From UBA5072 sp041737175 (GTDB lineage: Bacteria > Bacteroidota > Bacteroidia > Bacteroidales > UBA10428), in NCBI GenBank assembly GCA_041737175.1, contig JBGSSF010000008.1:65914-129913 (forward strand): a stretch of 64,000 bases of DNA. Direction: 5' to 3'. The notes under the pieces were generated by a model. The model was not told the DNA's origin. It saw nothing but the letters and a program-made list of their open reading frames with translations, and ran no database searches. Numbering within the stretch: the first letter of the stretch is position 1; the number at the start of each line of letters is the position of its first letter. Positions 9,701 to 16,641 of this stretch are shown here, piece by piece. The position numbers were made by a program, and so were the translations under genes.

Positions 9701-11357
9701 CGAGTGACTGCTGATTGAAAAAGAGCTGTAGCGGTCTTTTATTTTTCACCAGGGTTTGCCTGTAATCTCCGGCATTAAAAGGTTGTATTTTTTCGTATTT
9801 GACCTTGCTGTATATTTCCCTCCCTTTCAGGCTGTTGAGATAGCCTGAGATCAGTTTGCCAAGATTGATGATCAGTTGCCTTTCCTCTTTCAGAAAAGGT
9901 CCCTCGAATGAAGGAGGAAATTCCTTCAGGTAAAAAACATCAATGGTTCCCCGCTTGTTGTCAAAAGTAACAAAGGTTTCGCGCATAGTCCAGGGAGTAT
10001 CCCTGAATTCCCGGCTCACCCAGGTTTTGTCCTCATAACTGATTCTTACGGCGGTATACCTGGGAAATTGCCATGAACGGGGCATGATGGAACATATCTG
10101 TTGCATGGTTTCATCAACCGGCTTGCCCTCTGATATAATATGGGATGTATGGTTGATCACATGCAGCTCTTTCAGGCGTTCCCTGTTTTCATAAAGCAGG
10201 TTACTCAATATATCCTTTGTGGCTGATCCGGAAATGAGATTCGCCAGGTTGATCAATAAATTACGTTCTTCTTTTAAAAACGGACCTTCATCGGCCAGGG
10301 GCAATTCCTTCAGGTAAAAGACCTCTATTAATCCTCTGGCATCTCCCGGCGTATCAAATTCCTGCTTTTGAACCCATTGTGTTTCTTTAAAGTTATTACT
10401 CTCAAAGATCATGGATTCATAAGATATCCTGGCAGCCGCATACTCAGGATACTGGTATGCATCGGGCAGTATGGAGCAGATTACCTGAAGTGCTTCTCCA
10501 ATGGATCTGCTTTCTTTCAGTATTCGGGATGTCTGGTTTATTCCGCGGAGTTCCTTAAGCCTTTCGGTATTGCTTGACAAGAGTTCACGCAAGGCCTGCT
10601 GAGATACCGTGCCGGAAATCAGGGTTGCCAGGTTGTCGATCAGGTCACGCTCTTCTTTTAAAAACGGCCCCTCATGTTCCTTTGGAAATTCCCTGAGATA
10701 AAAGATTTCAATACTGCCTTTCTGATTGTCGGGCGTTTCAAAAACCTGTTTCTGTACCCAGGGTGTTTCTGCAAATTCTGTGCTGTTGAATATCCTGTCG
10801 CCATATACAATTCGGGCAGCGCAATGTTGAGGATATTGCCAGGCTTCAGGAAGAAAGGAACATATTTCCTGCAGGGATGATTCAACCGGATTACCCCTGC
10901 TCAGTACTTCTGTGGTACGGCGGATACTCTTTAATTCCTTGAGCCTTTCCGTATTATCATACAGCAACTTGCTGAGCTTGTTCGTTGAAATAAAACCCGT
11001 TAATAACCCGGCTATGTCATGTAAAAAACTATCATCTTTAGCCATGTAATCGCCAGGCGATTTTTCCATAAAGGCGGCGGAGAAATGTATTTCAATAACC
11101 CCTTTGACCGAATCAGGTGTAAGAAAATTGCATCGCTCCAGCCAGTGTGATTCTTTAAATCCGGAATTATAGTATTGCCTGGTATCATAAATAATGCTTG
11201 CCGAAACCTCCCGGGGAAGGGCAAAGGCTTCCGGAATGCATTCACAGATCTGCGTGAGCTTATCATCAAACGATTTTCTTTCGTTGAGTGTGACAACAAT
11301 CCTGTGAATGACAGAGGCTTTCCGGAGCCCGGCAGTATCGTGAACGGCAGTTTGCAT
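6771..11357 (-). CDS. PEP/pyruvate-binding (PPDK N-domain) protein with four N-terminal repeats
   Basis: The 1528-residue protein begins with four tandem modules of about 128 residues, each ending in an ERLKEL linker (137, 265, 393). Their layout suggests GAF-like sensor folds (..EICSFLPEAWQYP.., GSIEIFYLREFP, GPFLKEERDLI). Receiver-like segments follow (about 565-680 and 715-880; IILLVEDS). The C-terminal third has the ATP-grasp nucleotide domain of PEP synthase/PPDK: SGSFGGKGRGLAFIN, AVRSSSLSEDS and GPGRWGTRD. The phosphohistidine swivel domain and the PEP-binding barrel are absent, so it cannot be a normal PEP synthase. It lies between an NfnAB-like pair and a pseudo-receiver regulator, so an energy or redox signalling role is inferred. 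Confidence 0.8.
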   Translation of the reverse strand: MQTAVHDTAGLRKASVIHRIVVTLNERKSFDDKLTQICECIPEAFALPREVSASIIYDTRQYYNSGFKESHWLERCNFLTPDSVKGVIEIHFSAAFMEKSPGDYMAKDDSFLHDIAGLLTGFISTNKLSKLLYDNTERLKELKSIRRTTEVLSRGNPVESSLQEICSFLPEAWQYPQHCAARIVYGDRIFNSTEFAETPWVQKQVFETPDNQKGSIEIFYLREFPKEHEGPFLKEERDLIDNLATLISGTVSQQALRELLSSNTERLKELRGINQTSRILKESRSIGEALQVICSILPDAYQYPEYAAARISYESMIFESNNFKETQWVQKQEFDTPGDARGLIEVFYLKELPLADEGPFLKEERNLLINLANLISGSATKDILSNLLYENRERLKELHVINHTSHIISEGKPVDETMQQICSIMPRSWQFPRYTAVRISYEDKTWVSREFRDTPWTMRETFVTFDNKRGTIDVFYLKEFPPSFEGPFLKEERQLIINLGKLISGYLNSLKGREIYSKVKYEKIQPFNAGDYRQTLVKNKRPLQLFFNQQSLDKYIYLDMMKYKVKEILFVATLYDAFILENEDSFFEQFMGIIYQYSLFSLPRITGVTTPEEALDLLDTANFDIAILMVGIDKETPVMLSEQIKEKRPSMPVYMLLNQKSNIKYFEDLVPTLTSVNKLFVWSGNSQIFFAMVKSIEDAINVENDTRIGLVRIILLVEDSAQYYSKYLQILYSIVFGQVQQVLPEVEKNELDKICKMRSRPKILLARNYEDAMFIFNKYKDFMLCVISDVEFEHDGKIDKTAGIKFINYIKSHILNLPIILQSSEKNNEQVARNLNVGFINKNSDTLLNDLKNFLTYYLGFGDFVFRNREGKPIAVAKSLREFEALLHVIPDETFFLHAQENQFSLWLMARGEIDLARTLNPMRIGDYKDVKESRRNFLDTFTRYRVEKKRGKVLGFDETAIMDEKNIVAFASGSFGGKGRGLAFINALVYNLDFGDISKEINIRTPITAIVGTEEFENFIESNELFDVIISPGTTYKEIRQAFVHARLSATLIKKLEFFVEQIERPIAVRSSSLSEDSLTQPFAGVFDTYIIPNDRVNKKHVLENLVIAVKLVYASVYSDNSKTYFHAIHHKVEEERMAVVLQELVGNQYENYYYPHISGIAQSYNYYPVAHMKPEEGFAVAAIGLGSYVVEGWKAYRFSPRYPKIEMYTTKDLLNSSQLKFYALNTMKHDADYVTNGELASLELLDISVAEKHGTMKHCASVYLADNDRIESGLSAMGPRIIDFADILKFHHIPLAETIDVMLGTIEDALGSPVEIEYAVDLNKTLNGLPSFYLLQIKPLVGSQLSYNIDFDKIDKSTIMLSTHSSLGNGEIKSVQDVIFVENEKFDKLKTYEIAGEIEKLNAKMISQEKEYILIGPGRWGTRDQFIGIPVAWSQISNARVIVEVSLANYPLDSSLGSHFFHNVTSMNIGYFSVLDSSSSDFIRWDMLQEGELMGQTQYLRHVRFQEPLRILMNGKQKTSVILKNS

Positions 11358-11363
11358 ATGCTA

Positions 11364-12848
11364 CTATTTCTTTTTTCCTGACAGAAAATCATGTATTCCC
11401 TTAGCCGCCTTCCGTCCGTCACCCATTGCCAGGATCACTGTGGCTCCGCCCCTGACGATGTCACCACCGGCAAAAAGTCCTTCCATGTTCGATTGCATCC
11501 GCTCTTCATCAACCAGGATAGTGCCCCATTTGCTTACATGCAGCGCGGGAAGGCTTTGCGGAATCAAAGGATTGGGAGAAACTCCCACGCTTACGATAAC
11601 CATATCAACCTCTATTTCAAATTCAGAGCCAGGTATGGGCACAGGTTTTCTCCTGCCGGATGCATCGGGCTCAGTGAGTTCCATCCGTTGTAACCTCATC
11701 CGGTTTACATGGCCGTTGCCATTGGCAAAGTATTCAACCGGCGCATGGAGATTGAGGAATTCAATTCCCTCTTCCTGGGCATGCCTGATCTCTTCTTTTC
11801 TGGCAGGCATTTCGTTGAAGGAACGGCGATAGATGATCATGGCTTTTTCGGCACCCAGTCGCCTGGCAGTTCTCACCGAATCCATGGCTGTATTTCCTCC
11901 TCCGATAACCGCCACGCGCTTTCCATGAAATACAGGAGTATCATGATCGGGTTTGGCAGCGCCCATCAGGTTTACCCTGGTAAGATACTCATTGGATGAA
12001 AGGACACCATTTAGGTTCTCACCCGGTATATTCATGAAATTGGGAAGACCGGCTCCGCTACCGATAAAAAAAGCGCGATATCCTTCCTGCTGTAAATCGG
12101 AAATGGAAACTGTCTTACCGGCAATGATGTTTTTCATGAATAGAACGCCCATTTTTTTCAGGTTTTCAATTTCCCCGTCAATAATGTCATTCGGCAACCT
12201 GAACTCAGGAATTCCATATTTCAAAACACCTCCGAATTCATGCAGAGCCTCAAAAACAGTAACCTGATAGCCATATTTTACCAGATCACCCGCAGCGGCC
12301 AACCCTGCTGGTCCCGACCCGATTACCGCCACCTTGATATGATTGTTTTCAGGTATTTCGGGCGTATAGATATGACCAGATAGATTTTCATAATCAGCTG
12401 CGAATCTTTCGAGATATCCAATGGCCACAGGTTCCTTTTTTAATTTTGTAACATACAGGCACCGGGACTCGCATTGCACTTCCTGTGGGCATACCCTGCC
12501 GCAGATCGAAGGGAAAACATTGTCTTTCTTTATGGCCTCAGCGGCTTTGAGAAATTCACCTGCTTCAATATGCTTGACAAAGGTGGGTATATCTACCTGA
12601 ACAGGACAACCCTTTATGCATTCCGGATCGGCGCAGTCGAGACAGCGTTGCGCTTCCCGTATGGCCATCTCAGGTGTAATACCCCTGTTCACCTCAATAT
12701 TGCTTTTAACACGTTCTGAAGCTTCCACTTCGGGCATCCTGATCCTTGCAATGCCGGTACGTTCTTTGGCTGTAATTCTCTTTTTAAGTTCTTTACGCCA
12801 TTCCTGATCGCGTGGTGCCTGTTGATTGTTGTCTGTTTCGTCGATCAT
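11364..12848 (-). CDS. NfnB/SudA/GltD-like NADPH-dependent oxidoreductase
   Basis: The 494-residue flavoprotein resembles the glutamate synthase small subunit. An N-terminal Cys-rich region for two [4Fe-4S] clusters (CLDCADPECIKGCPV and CGRVCPQEVQCESRC) is followed by an FAD motif VAVIGSGPAGLAAAG and an NAD(P)H motif VAVIGGGNTAMDS. No large GltB subunit is nearby. Instead it is 5 bp downstream of an NfnA-like subunit, so the pair is better read as NfnAB/SudAB (ferredoxin-NADP transhydrogenase or sulfide dehydrogenase type) than as glutamate synthase. The substrate is not fixed by sequence. Confidence 0.88.
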   Translation of the reverse strand: MIDETDNNQQAPRDQEWRKELKKRITAKERTGIARIRMPEVEASERVKSNIEVNRGITPEMAIREAQRCLDCADPECIKGCPVQVDIPTFVKHIEAGEFLKAAEAIKKDNVFPSICGRVCPQEVQCESRCLYVTKLKKEPVAIGYLERFAADYENLSGHIYTPEIPENNHIKVAVIGSGPAGLAAAGDLVKYGYQVTVFEALHEFGGVLKYGIPEFRLPNDIIDGEIENLKKMGVLFMKNIIAGKTVSISDLQQEGYRAFFIGSGAGLPNFMNIPGENLNGVLSSNEYLTRVNLMGAAKPDHDTPVFHGKRVAVIGGGNTAMDSVRTARRLGAEKAMIIYRRSFNEMPARKEEIRHAQEEGIEFLNLHAPVEYFANGNGHVNRMRLQRMELTEPDASGRRKPVPIPGSEFEIEVDMVIVSVGVSPNPLIPQSLPALHVSKWGTILVDEERMQSNMEGLFAGGDIVRGGATVILAMGDGRKAAKGIHDFLSGKKK

Positions 12849-12853
12849 AGCGT

Positions 12854-13684
12854 TCAGGCCTTTATCTTATCAATTTCACTTTTATAATCCATCTCTTCCT
12901 CTTGTTTGTATCCTCCGAGCCGCATCAGCAACTCGTCGAAATCCACGTCATAGGCATTAAATTCAGGTCCGTCAACGCAAACAAACTTGATTTTTCCGCC
13001 CACGGTTACCCGGCATGCGCCACACATCCCGGTACCGTCAACCATAATTGCGTTTAGGCTAGCCATGGCCGGGATTGCATATTTTTTGGCAACCAGCGAT
13101 GTGAATTTCATCATGATGGCAGGACCTATGGTAACGCATAAATCAATTTTACGTGTTTTGAATATCTCTTCCATGCCCACTGTAATCAGTCCCTTTTGTC
13201 CGTAGCTGCCGTCATCGGTCATGATGATCACCTCATCGGAATTGTTGCGGATCTCTTTTTCAAGGATCAGTAGTTCCTTTGTTTTGGCGGCAAGTAAGCT
13301 GATAACCGTGTTTCCGGCCTTATGCAAAGCTTCAACAATGGGCAGCAGGGGCGCTATACCTACACCTCCGCCGGCACACAGCACGGTACCCAGCTTTTCA
13401 ATATGCGTTGGATTGCCCAGCGGACCCACTACATCAGTAACCTCATCACCTACTTCCAGGGCAGCAACTTTGTGACTGGTGACACCAACTTTCTGTACAA
13501 TAAGGGTAATGGAGCCTCTGTCAGTGTCGGCTTTGGCAATGGTAAGCGGGATTCGTTCCCCTTCGGAACCTATTCTGATGATCACAAAGTGACCGGCCTT
13601 TCTTTTTCTGGCAATGAGAGGGGCATATATTTCGAGCTGAACCACATTTGGCGATAAATACTCCTTGGCAAGAATCTTACTCAT
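12854..13684 (-). CDS. NfnA/SudB-like ferredoxin-NADP reductase subunit
   Basis: The 276-residue protein has a flavin-binding beta-barrel (RIPLTIAKAD), a nucleotide-binding half (CAGGGVGIAPLLPIVEAL) and a C-terminal [2Fe-2S] site (MCGACRVTVGG, then FVCVDGPEF). This is the dihydroorotate dehydrogenase electron-transfer/sulfide dehydrogenase beta family. With the next gene it would form the flavoprotein pair that in NfnAB bifurcates electrons between NADH, NADPH and ferredoxin. It is first in the four-gene operon; spacings of 4-6 bp argue for one transcript. Confidence 0.9.
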   Translation of the reverse strand: MSKILAKEYLSPNVVQLEIYAPLIARKRKAGHFVIIRIGSEGERIPLTIAKADTDRGSITLIVQKVGVTSHKVAALEVGDEVTDVVGPLGNPTHIEKLGTVLCAGGGVGIAPLLPIVEALHKAGNTVISLLAAKTKELLILEKEIRNNSDEVIIMTDDGSYGQKGLITVGMEEIFKTRKIDLCVTIGPAIMMKFTSLVAKKYAIPAMASLNAIMVDGTGMCGACRVTVGGKIKFVCVDGPEFNAYDVDFDELLMRLGGYKQEEEMDYKSEIDKIKA

Positions 13685-13791
13685 GAAACATGTATTTTGG
13701 CGTTGAAAATATAACTTTTAAAGCCATGAAATCCGGATTTTTGTAAAATACGTGAAACGCCTAAGAAAAAGACGTATGTTACTACAGAAGG

Positions 13792-13799
13792 CAAAGGTA
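13792..13799 (-). promoter_or_regulatory. Probable -7 element for the NfnAB operon
   Basis: The minus strand reads TACCTTTG, matching TAnnTTTG, about 108 bp before the first gene of the operon. The -33 element is poorly defined. The 227-bp divergent gap to the barrel gene holds no other clear feature. Confidence 0.35.
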
Positions 13800-13911
13800 T
13801 TATATTATTGCTTAAAATGGAAAATTATCGTGTGGCTGGTTATCCTACGCAACCAAACCGGACTCATACTCATCTTATAAGGATTCCAAATTGAATCATT
13901 ATAGCCTGCTT

Positions 13912-15339
13912 ATGAGACATTTTCTATTCTTCCTGTTTGCCTTCCTTTGTTTGGATGTGCAGTCACAACGCCTTCAAGTTGGTTTCCACAGCGGCACAGG
14001 TTTTTCCGATTATCACGGCTACTCATATTCAGGAAAGTGGGAATCCAGTGCAGGCGCGCTTTCCGGTGTCTTTCTCAGATTTGCTGTCACCCCTGTCATT
14101 GGGTTGGGTACAGAATTGAATTTTTCCAGGCAATCGTATCGCTACAAACCATACCAGGAATACACATATTATCCCTATGAGGGTGTCTATCCCCTGGATT
14201 ACTGGCCTTTCTTTTCATCCTCTTACGTACCTTTTTATTATACAGCAGGCGGAAGGTGGGATTTCAGTTTCTGGCGTATTCCCCTGTATATCACCCTGAG
14301 CACGCCCACACGGCTGCAATTCTCGTTTTCTTTTGGCGTGTACATGTCTTTTACAAAGAATCATGACTTCACGCCGCAAACCATCAGCTATTATCCTTAC
14401 TACTGGAATAGCATAATCGCTCCGGGGTTTTCTGCTGATGAAGATCCTCCCCGGCATGACAATGGATTGCTTTATGCAGCCTCCCTTTCCTATCCGTTAA
14501 GTGATGAATTCAGGATTTATGCCATGGGCAGGTATTTCATCGGACACAAAGACTTTATCAATGAGAAAGGGCGAACCGGCACTTCGGAACTGGCTTTCGG
14601 AATTGCATATACCGGATTGTTCAAATCAAAAACCCAGGAAAGTGCAACCCGTTCAGATACTGCCACCAGCCGTTTGCGCATCAAACCCGGAATCGGATTC
14701 GCCATGTCACATTTCCGGCATTCAGCATATCCCGATCGATATAATGCAAGAACCAGTCTTACACCTGCCATCCTGGCCGAATGGAAACTTGACAACTTTT
14801 TTTCCCTGGTATCCGGAGTGAGTTTCGAGCGAAAAGGTTATTATATGAAAGACAGCAGTATCTATTTTTACAGGTATGTCCGTGACCCGGGACGCACCTA
14901 CCAGGCGGATACCCGTGTTGATCTGGATTATGCGGTAATACCCCTGATGTTGAAAGTCAAGATCGGTGCAGGAGAGAGAATCTACATCCTGGCAGGGACC
15001 TACCTTGGTATCAAACTGAATGCACGCGTAACCGGCAAGGCTCAGTACGAGACCTCATCCACTTCGGGTTATACCTTAACCAAGGTTGACGTGTATGACG
15101 ACATTGAAGGAACCATTAAAAATACGGATTGGGGCTGGATCCTGGGTGCAGGAACGGAATTGCCCCTTAGCAATGGCAAAAAGCTGGAGTTTAGCTTGCA
15201 ATATGCGTTCGGGAAGCAGAATATCCTTATGAGAAATGAATATTCCGGTTATGAATATGAAGCTTCCGATGATAAAATCCGCAACGGATCATTAATCTTT
15301 CTTGCAGGTATTTCCTTTCCTTTCCAAAAAGCCAGATAA
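13912..15339 (+). CDS. Outer-membrane beta-barrel protein with two barrel-like halves
   Basis: I start at ATG 13912 rather than an upstream TTG (13891), because it directly begins a signal peptide (MRHFLFFLFAFLCLDVQSQ). The mature protein is rich in aromatic, alternating strands and ends in a strand finishing with Phe-Gln-Lys-Ala-Arg. The segment near LQVGFHSGTGFSDYHGYSYS (N half) and that near IKPGIGFAMSHFRHSAYPD (C half) look homologous, so the protein may be an internal duplication of a PorT-like barrel domain. No transport substrate can be named. The lipoprotein gene follows 2 bp later, suggesting a functional pair. Confidence 0.75.
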   Translation: MRHFLFFLFAFLCLDVQSQRLQVGFHSGTGFSDYHGYSYSGKWESSAGALSGVFLRFAVTPVIGLGTELNFSRQSYRYKPYQEYTYYPYEGVYPLDYWPFFSSSYVPFYYTAGGRWDFSFWRIPLYITLSTPTRLQFSFSFGVYMSFTKNHDFTPQTISYYPYYWNSIIAPGFSADEDPPRHDNGLLYAASLSYPLSDEFRIYAMGRYFIGHKDFINEKGRTGTSELAFGIAYTGLFKSKTQESATRSDTATSRLRIKPGIGFAMSHFRHSAYPDRYNARTSLTPAILAEWKLDNFFSLVSGVSFERKGYYMKDSSIYFYRYVRDPGRTYQADTRVDLDYAVIPLMLKVKIGAGERIYILAGTYLGIKLNARVTGKAQYETSSTSGYTLTKVDVYDDIEGTIKNTDWGWILGAGTELPLSNGKKLEFSLQYAFGKQNILMRNEYSGYEYEASDDKIRNGSLIFLAGISFPFQKAR

Positions 15340-15341
15340 TC

Positions 15342-16613
15342 ATGAAATTTGTTGCAGTAGCCATTTTTCTGACAATATTCACAGCGTGCGCCGATTTTCC
15401 GGATCCCGAAAACACCCCTGTTGAGAGTTATTCGTTCAGCAATAACGGTTTGGACCGGAAAGGATTTGCCAATGATTACATCAGCGACAGCCTGCTGATC
15501 AATGTCAGGGATAATTACCAGGGCTTATTCCTGCCTGGATTTCAGGTACTGTTCGAGGTAACAGAAGGAGGCGGGGAAGTGGATAACACGGAGATTTTTA
15601 CTGACGGACAGGGTAATGCCTTCACCCGTTGGAAACTGGGCACATCCGGCACGGAGCAGCTTGTGGAAGCTCAAATATTCAGTCCATCCGGAAAATACCT
15701 GGCAACCATTCCGTTCAGGGCCATTGGTTTCCTTCCCGGGGCATGGAATACCATATCATTTCAACCTGATCTTTCGTTCTCCGACATGGCTGCAGATACC
15801 ACCAACGGGATAACCCTTGCCATAGGCCAGGGTGGAATTTACGAGCAGGGCGAAAGATACTTCGACTGGAATCTTACGGCTTACAATAATCTGAATGGTC
15901 CCCGCAGGATCATCCTGGGCACCGATCAGAAATTTTATGTTTCAACATGGTATGGACAACTTTTTAAAAGTTCCGATGATGTGGCGTCATGGCAGGAATG
16001 CAGCAGACCATGGCCGGATCATTCCTACTATTTTTTTATGACCCTTACCCATGATAATTATATATGGGTTTCAGCAATTGGAAGGCCGCTGCGCTGTTCA
16101 CGGGACGGTGGGGAAACCTGGACGGACGCCAGCGCAGGTTTACCAGCTGGAGAGTTGCTGGGGGATATTTACAGGCTGACCGATGGAACACTTTTCTTTC
16201 TCTCTCTGAACTGCCATCTGAATAAATCGGTTGATGACGGACATACCTGGACCAGTGTTAGTGTATCCGACTATCCGATCAAGTTATATGTTACGGACAA
16301 GGATGAGCTTATTTTATTTAACCAGGCGGCAGGGATCTCCATATTAAAGTCAACCGATAAAGGGGAACATTTTATAAAAAAGTATTCCGTTTGGCCGGCT
16401 TTCGGCACCTTGATGGACCACACCGTTTACAAAAGGGGCAATACATATTATATTCTAATACCGGGGTACGGAGTTTTGCTAACCACTGACTTCGAAAAAT
16501 TCGAAACAATCTTCAACAGCGATGCAGTGAACGACATGTTCATGGACGATGAAGGCGTGATCATCGCGCGGGAACTGGGAGGGCAGCAGGTTCACTACAG
16601 GGATACACAATAA
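15342..16613 (+). CDS. Lipoprotein with Ig-like domain and BNR/sialidase-type repeats
   Basis: The N-terminus is a lipoprotein signal with the lipobox at IFTAC. An Ig-like segment follows (about 45-130; VLFEVTEGGGEVDNTEIFTD, then GNAFTRWKLGT). After that come four repeats of the Asp-box type: SSDDVASWQEC, SRDGGETWTDAS, SVDDGHTWTSV and STDKGEHFIKK, pointing to a six- or seven-bladed propeller. Such proteins are surface-exposed and bind rather than cleave unless sialidase catalytic residues are present; I see none. It is probably co-expressed with the upstream barrel protein. Confidence 0.78.
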   Translation: MKFVAVAIFLTIFTACADFPDPENTPVESYSFSNNGLDRKGFANDYISDSLLINVRDNYQGLFLPGFQVLFEVTEGGGEVDNTEIFTDGQGNAFTRWKLGTSGTEQLVEAQIFSPSGKYLATIPFRAIGFLPGAWNTISFQPDLSFSDMAADTTNGITLAIGQGGIYEQGERYFDWNLTAYNNLNGPRRIILGTDQKFYVSTWYGQLFKSSDDVASWQECSRPWPDHSYYFFMTLTHDNYIWVSAIGRPLRCSRDGGETWTDASAGLPAGELLGDIYRLTDGTLFFLSLNCHLNKSVDDGHTWTSVSVSDYPIKLYVTDKDELILFNQAAGISILKSTDKGEHFIKKYSVWPAFGTLMDHTVYKRGNTYYILIPGYGVLLTTDFEKFETIFNSDAVNDMFMDDEGVIIARELGGQQVHYRDTQ

Positions 16614-16641
16614 TAATGGCGATGAACGCGGTTTCTGAGCG

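Noticed and set aside
11364..13684. Glutamate synthase small subunit as part of GltBD
   Set aside because: No GltB large subunit is nearby and the partner gene is NfnA/SudB-like, so the pair is read as NfnAB/SudAB type.
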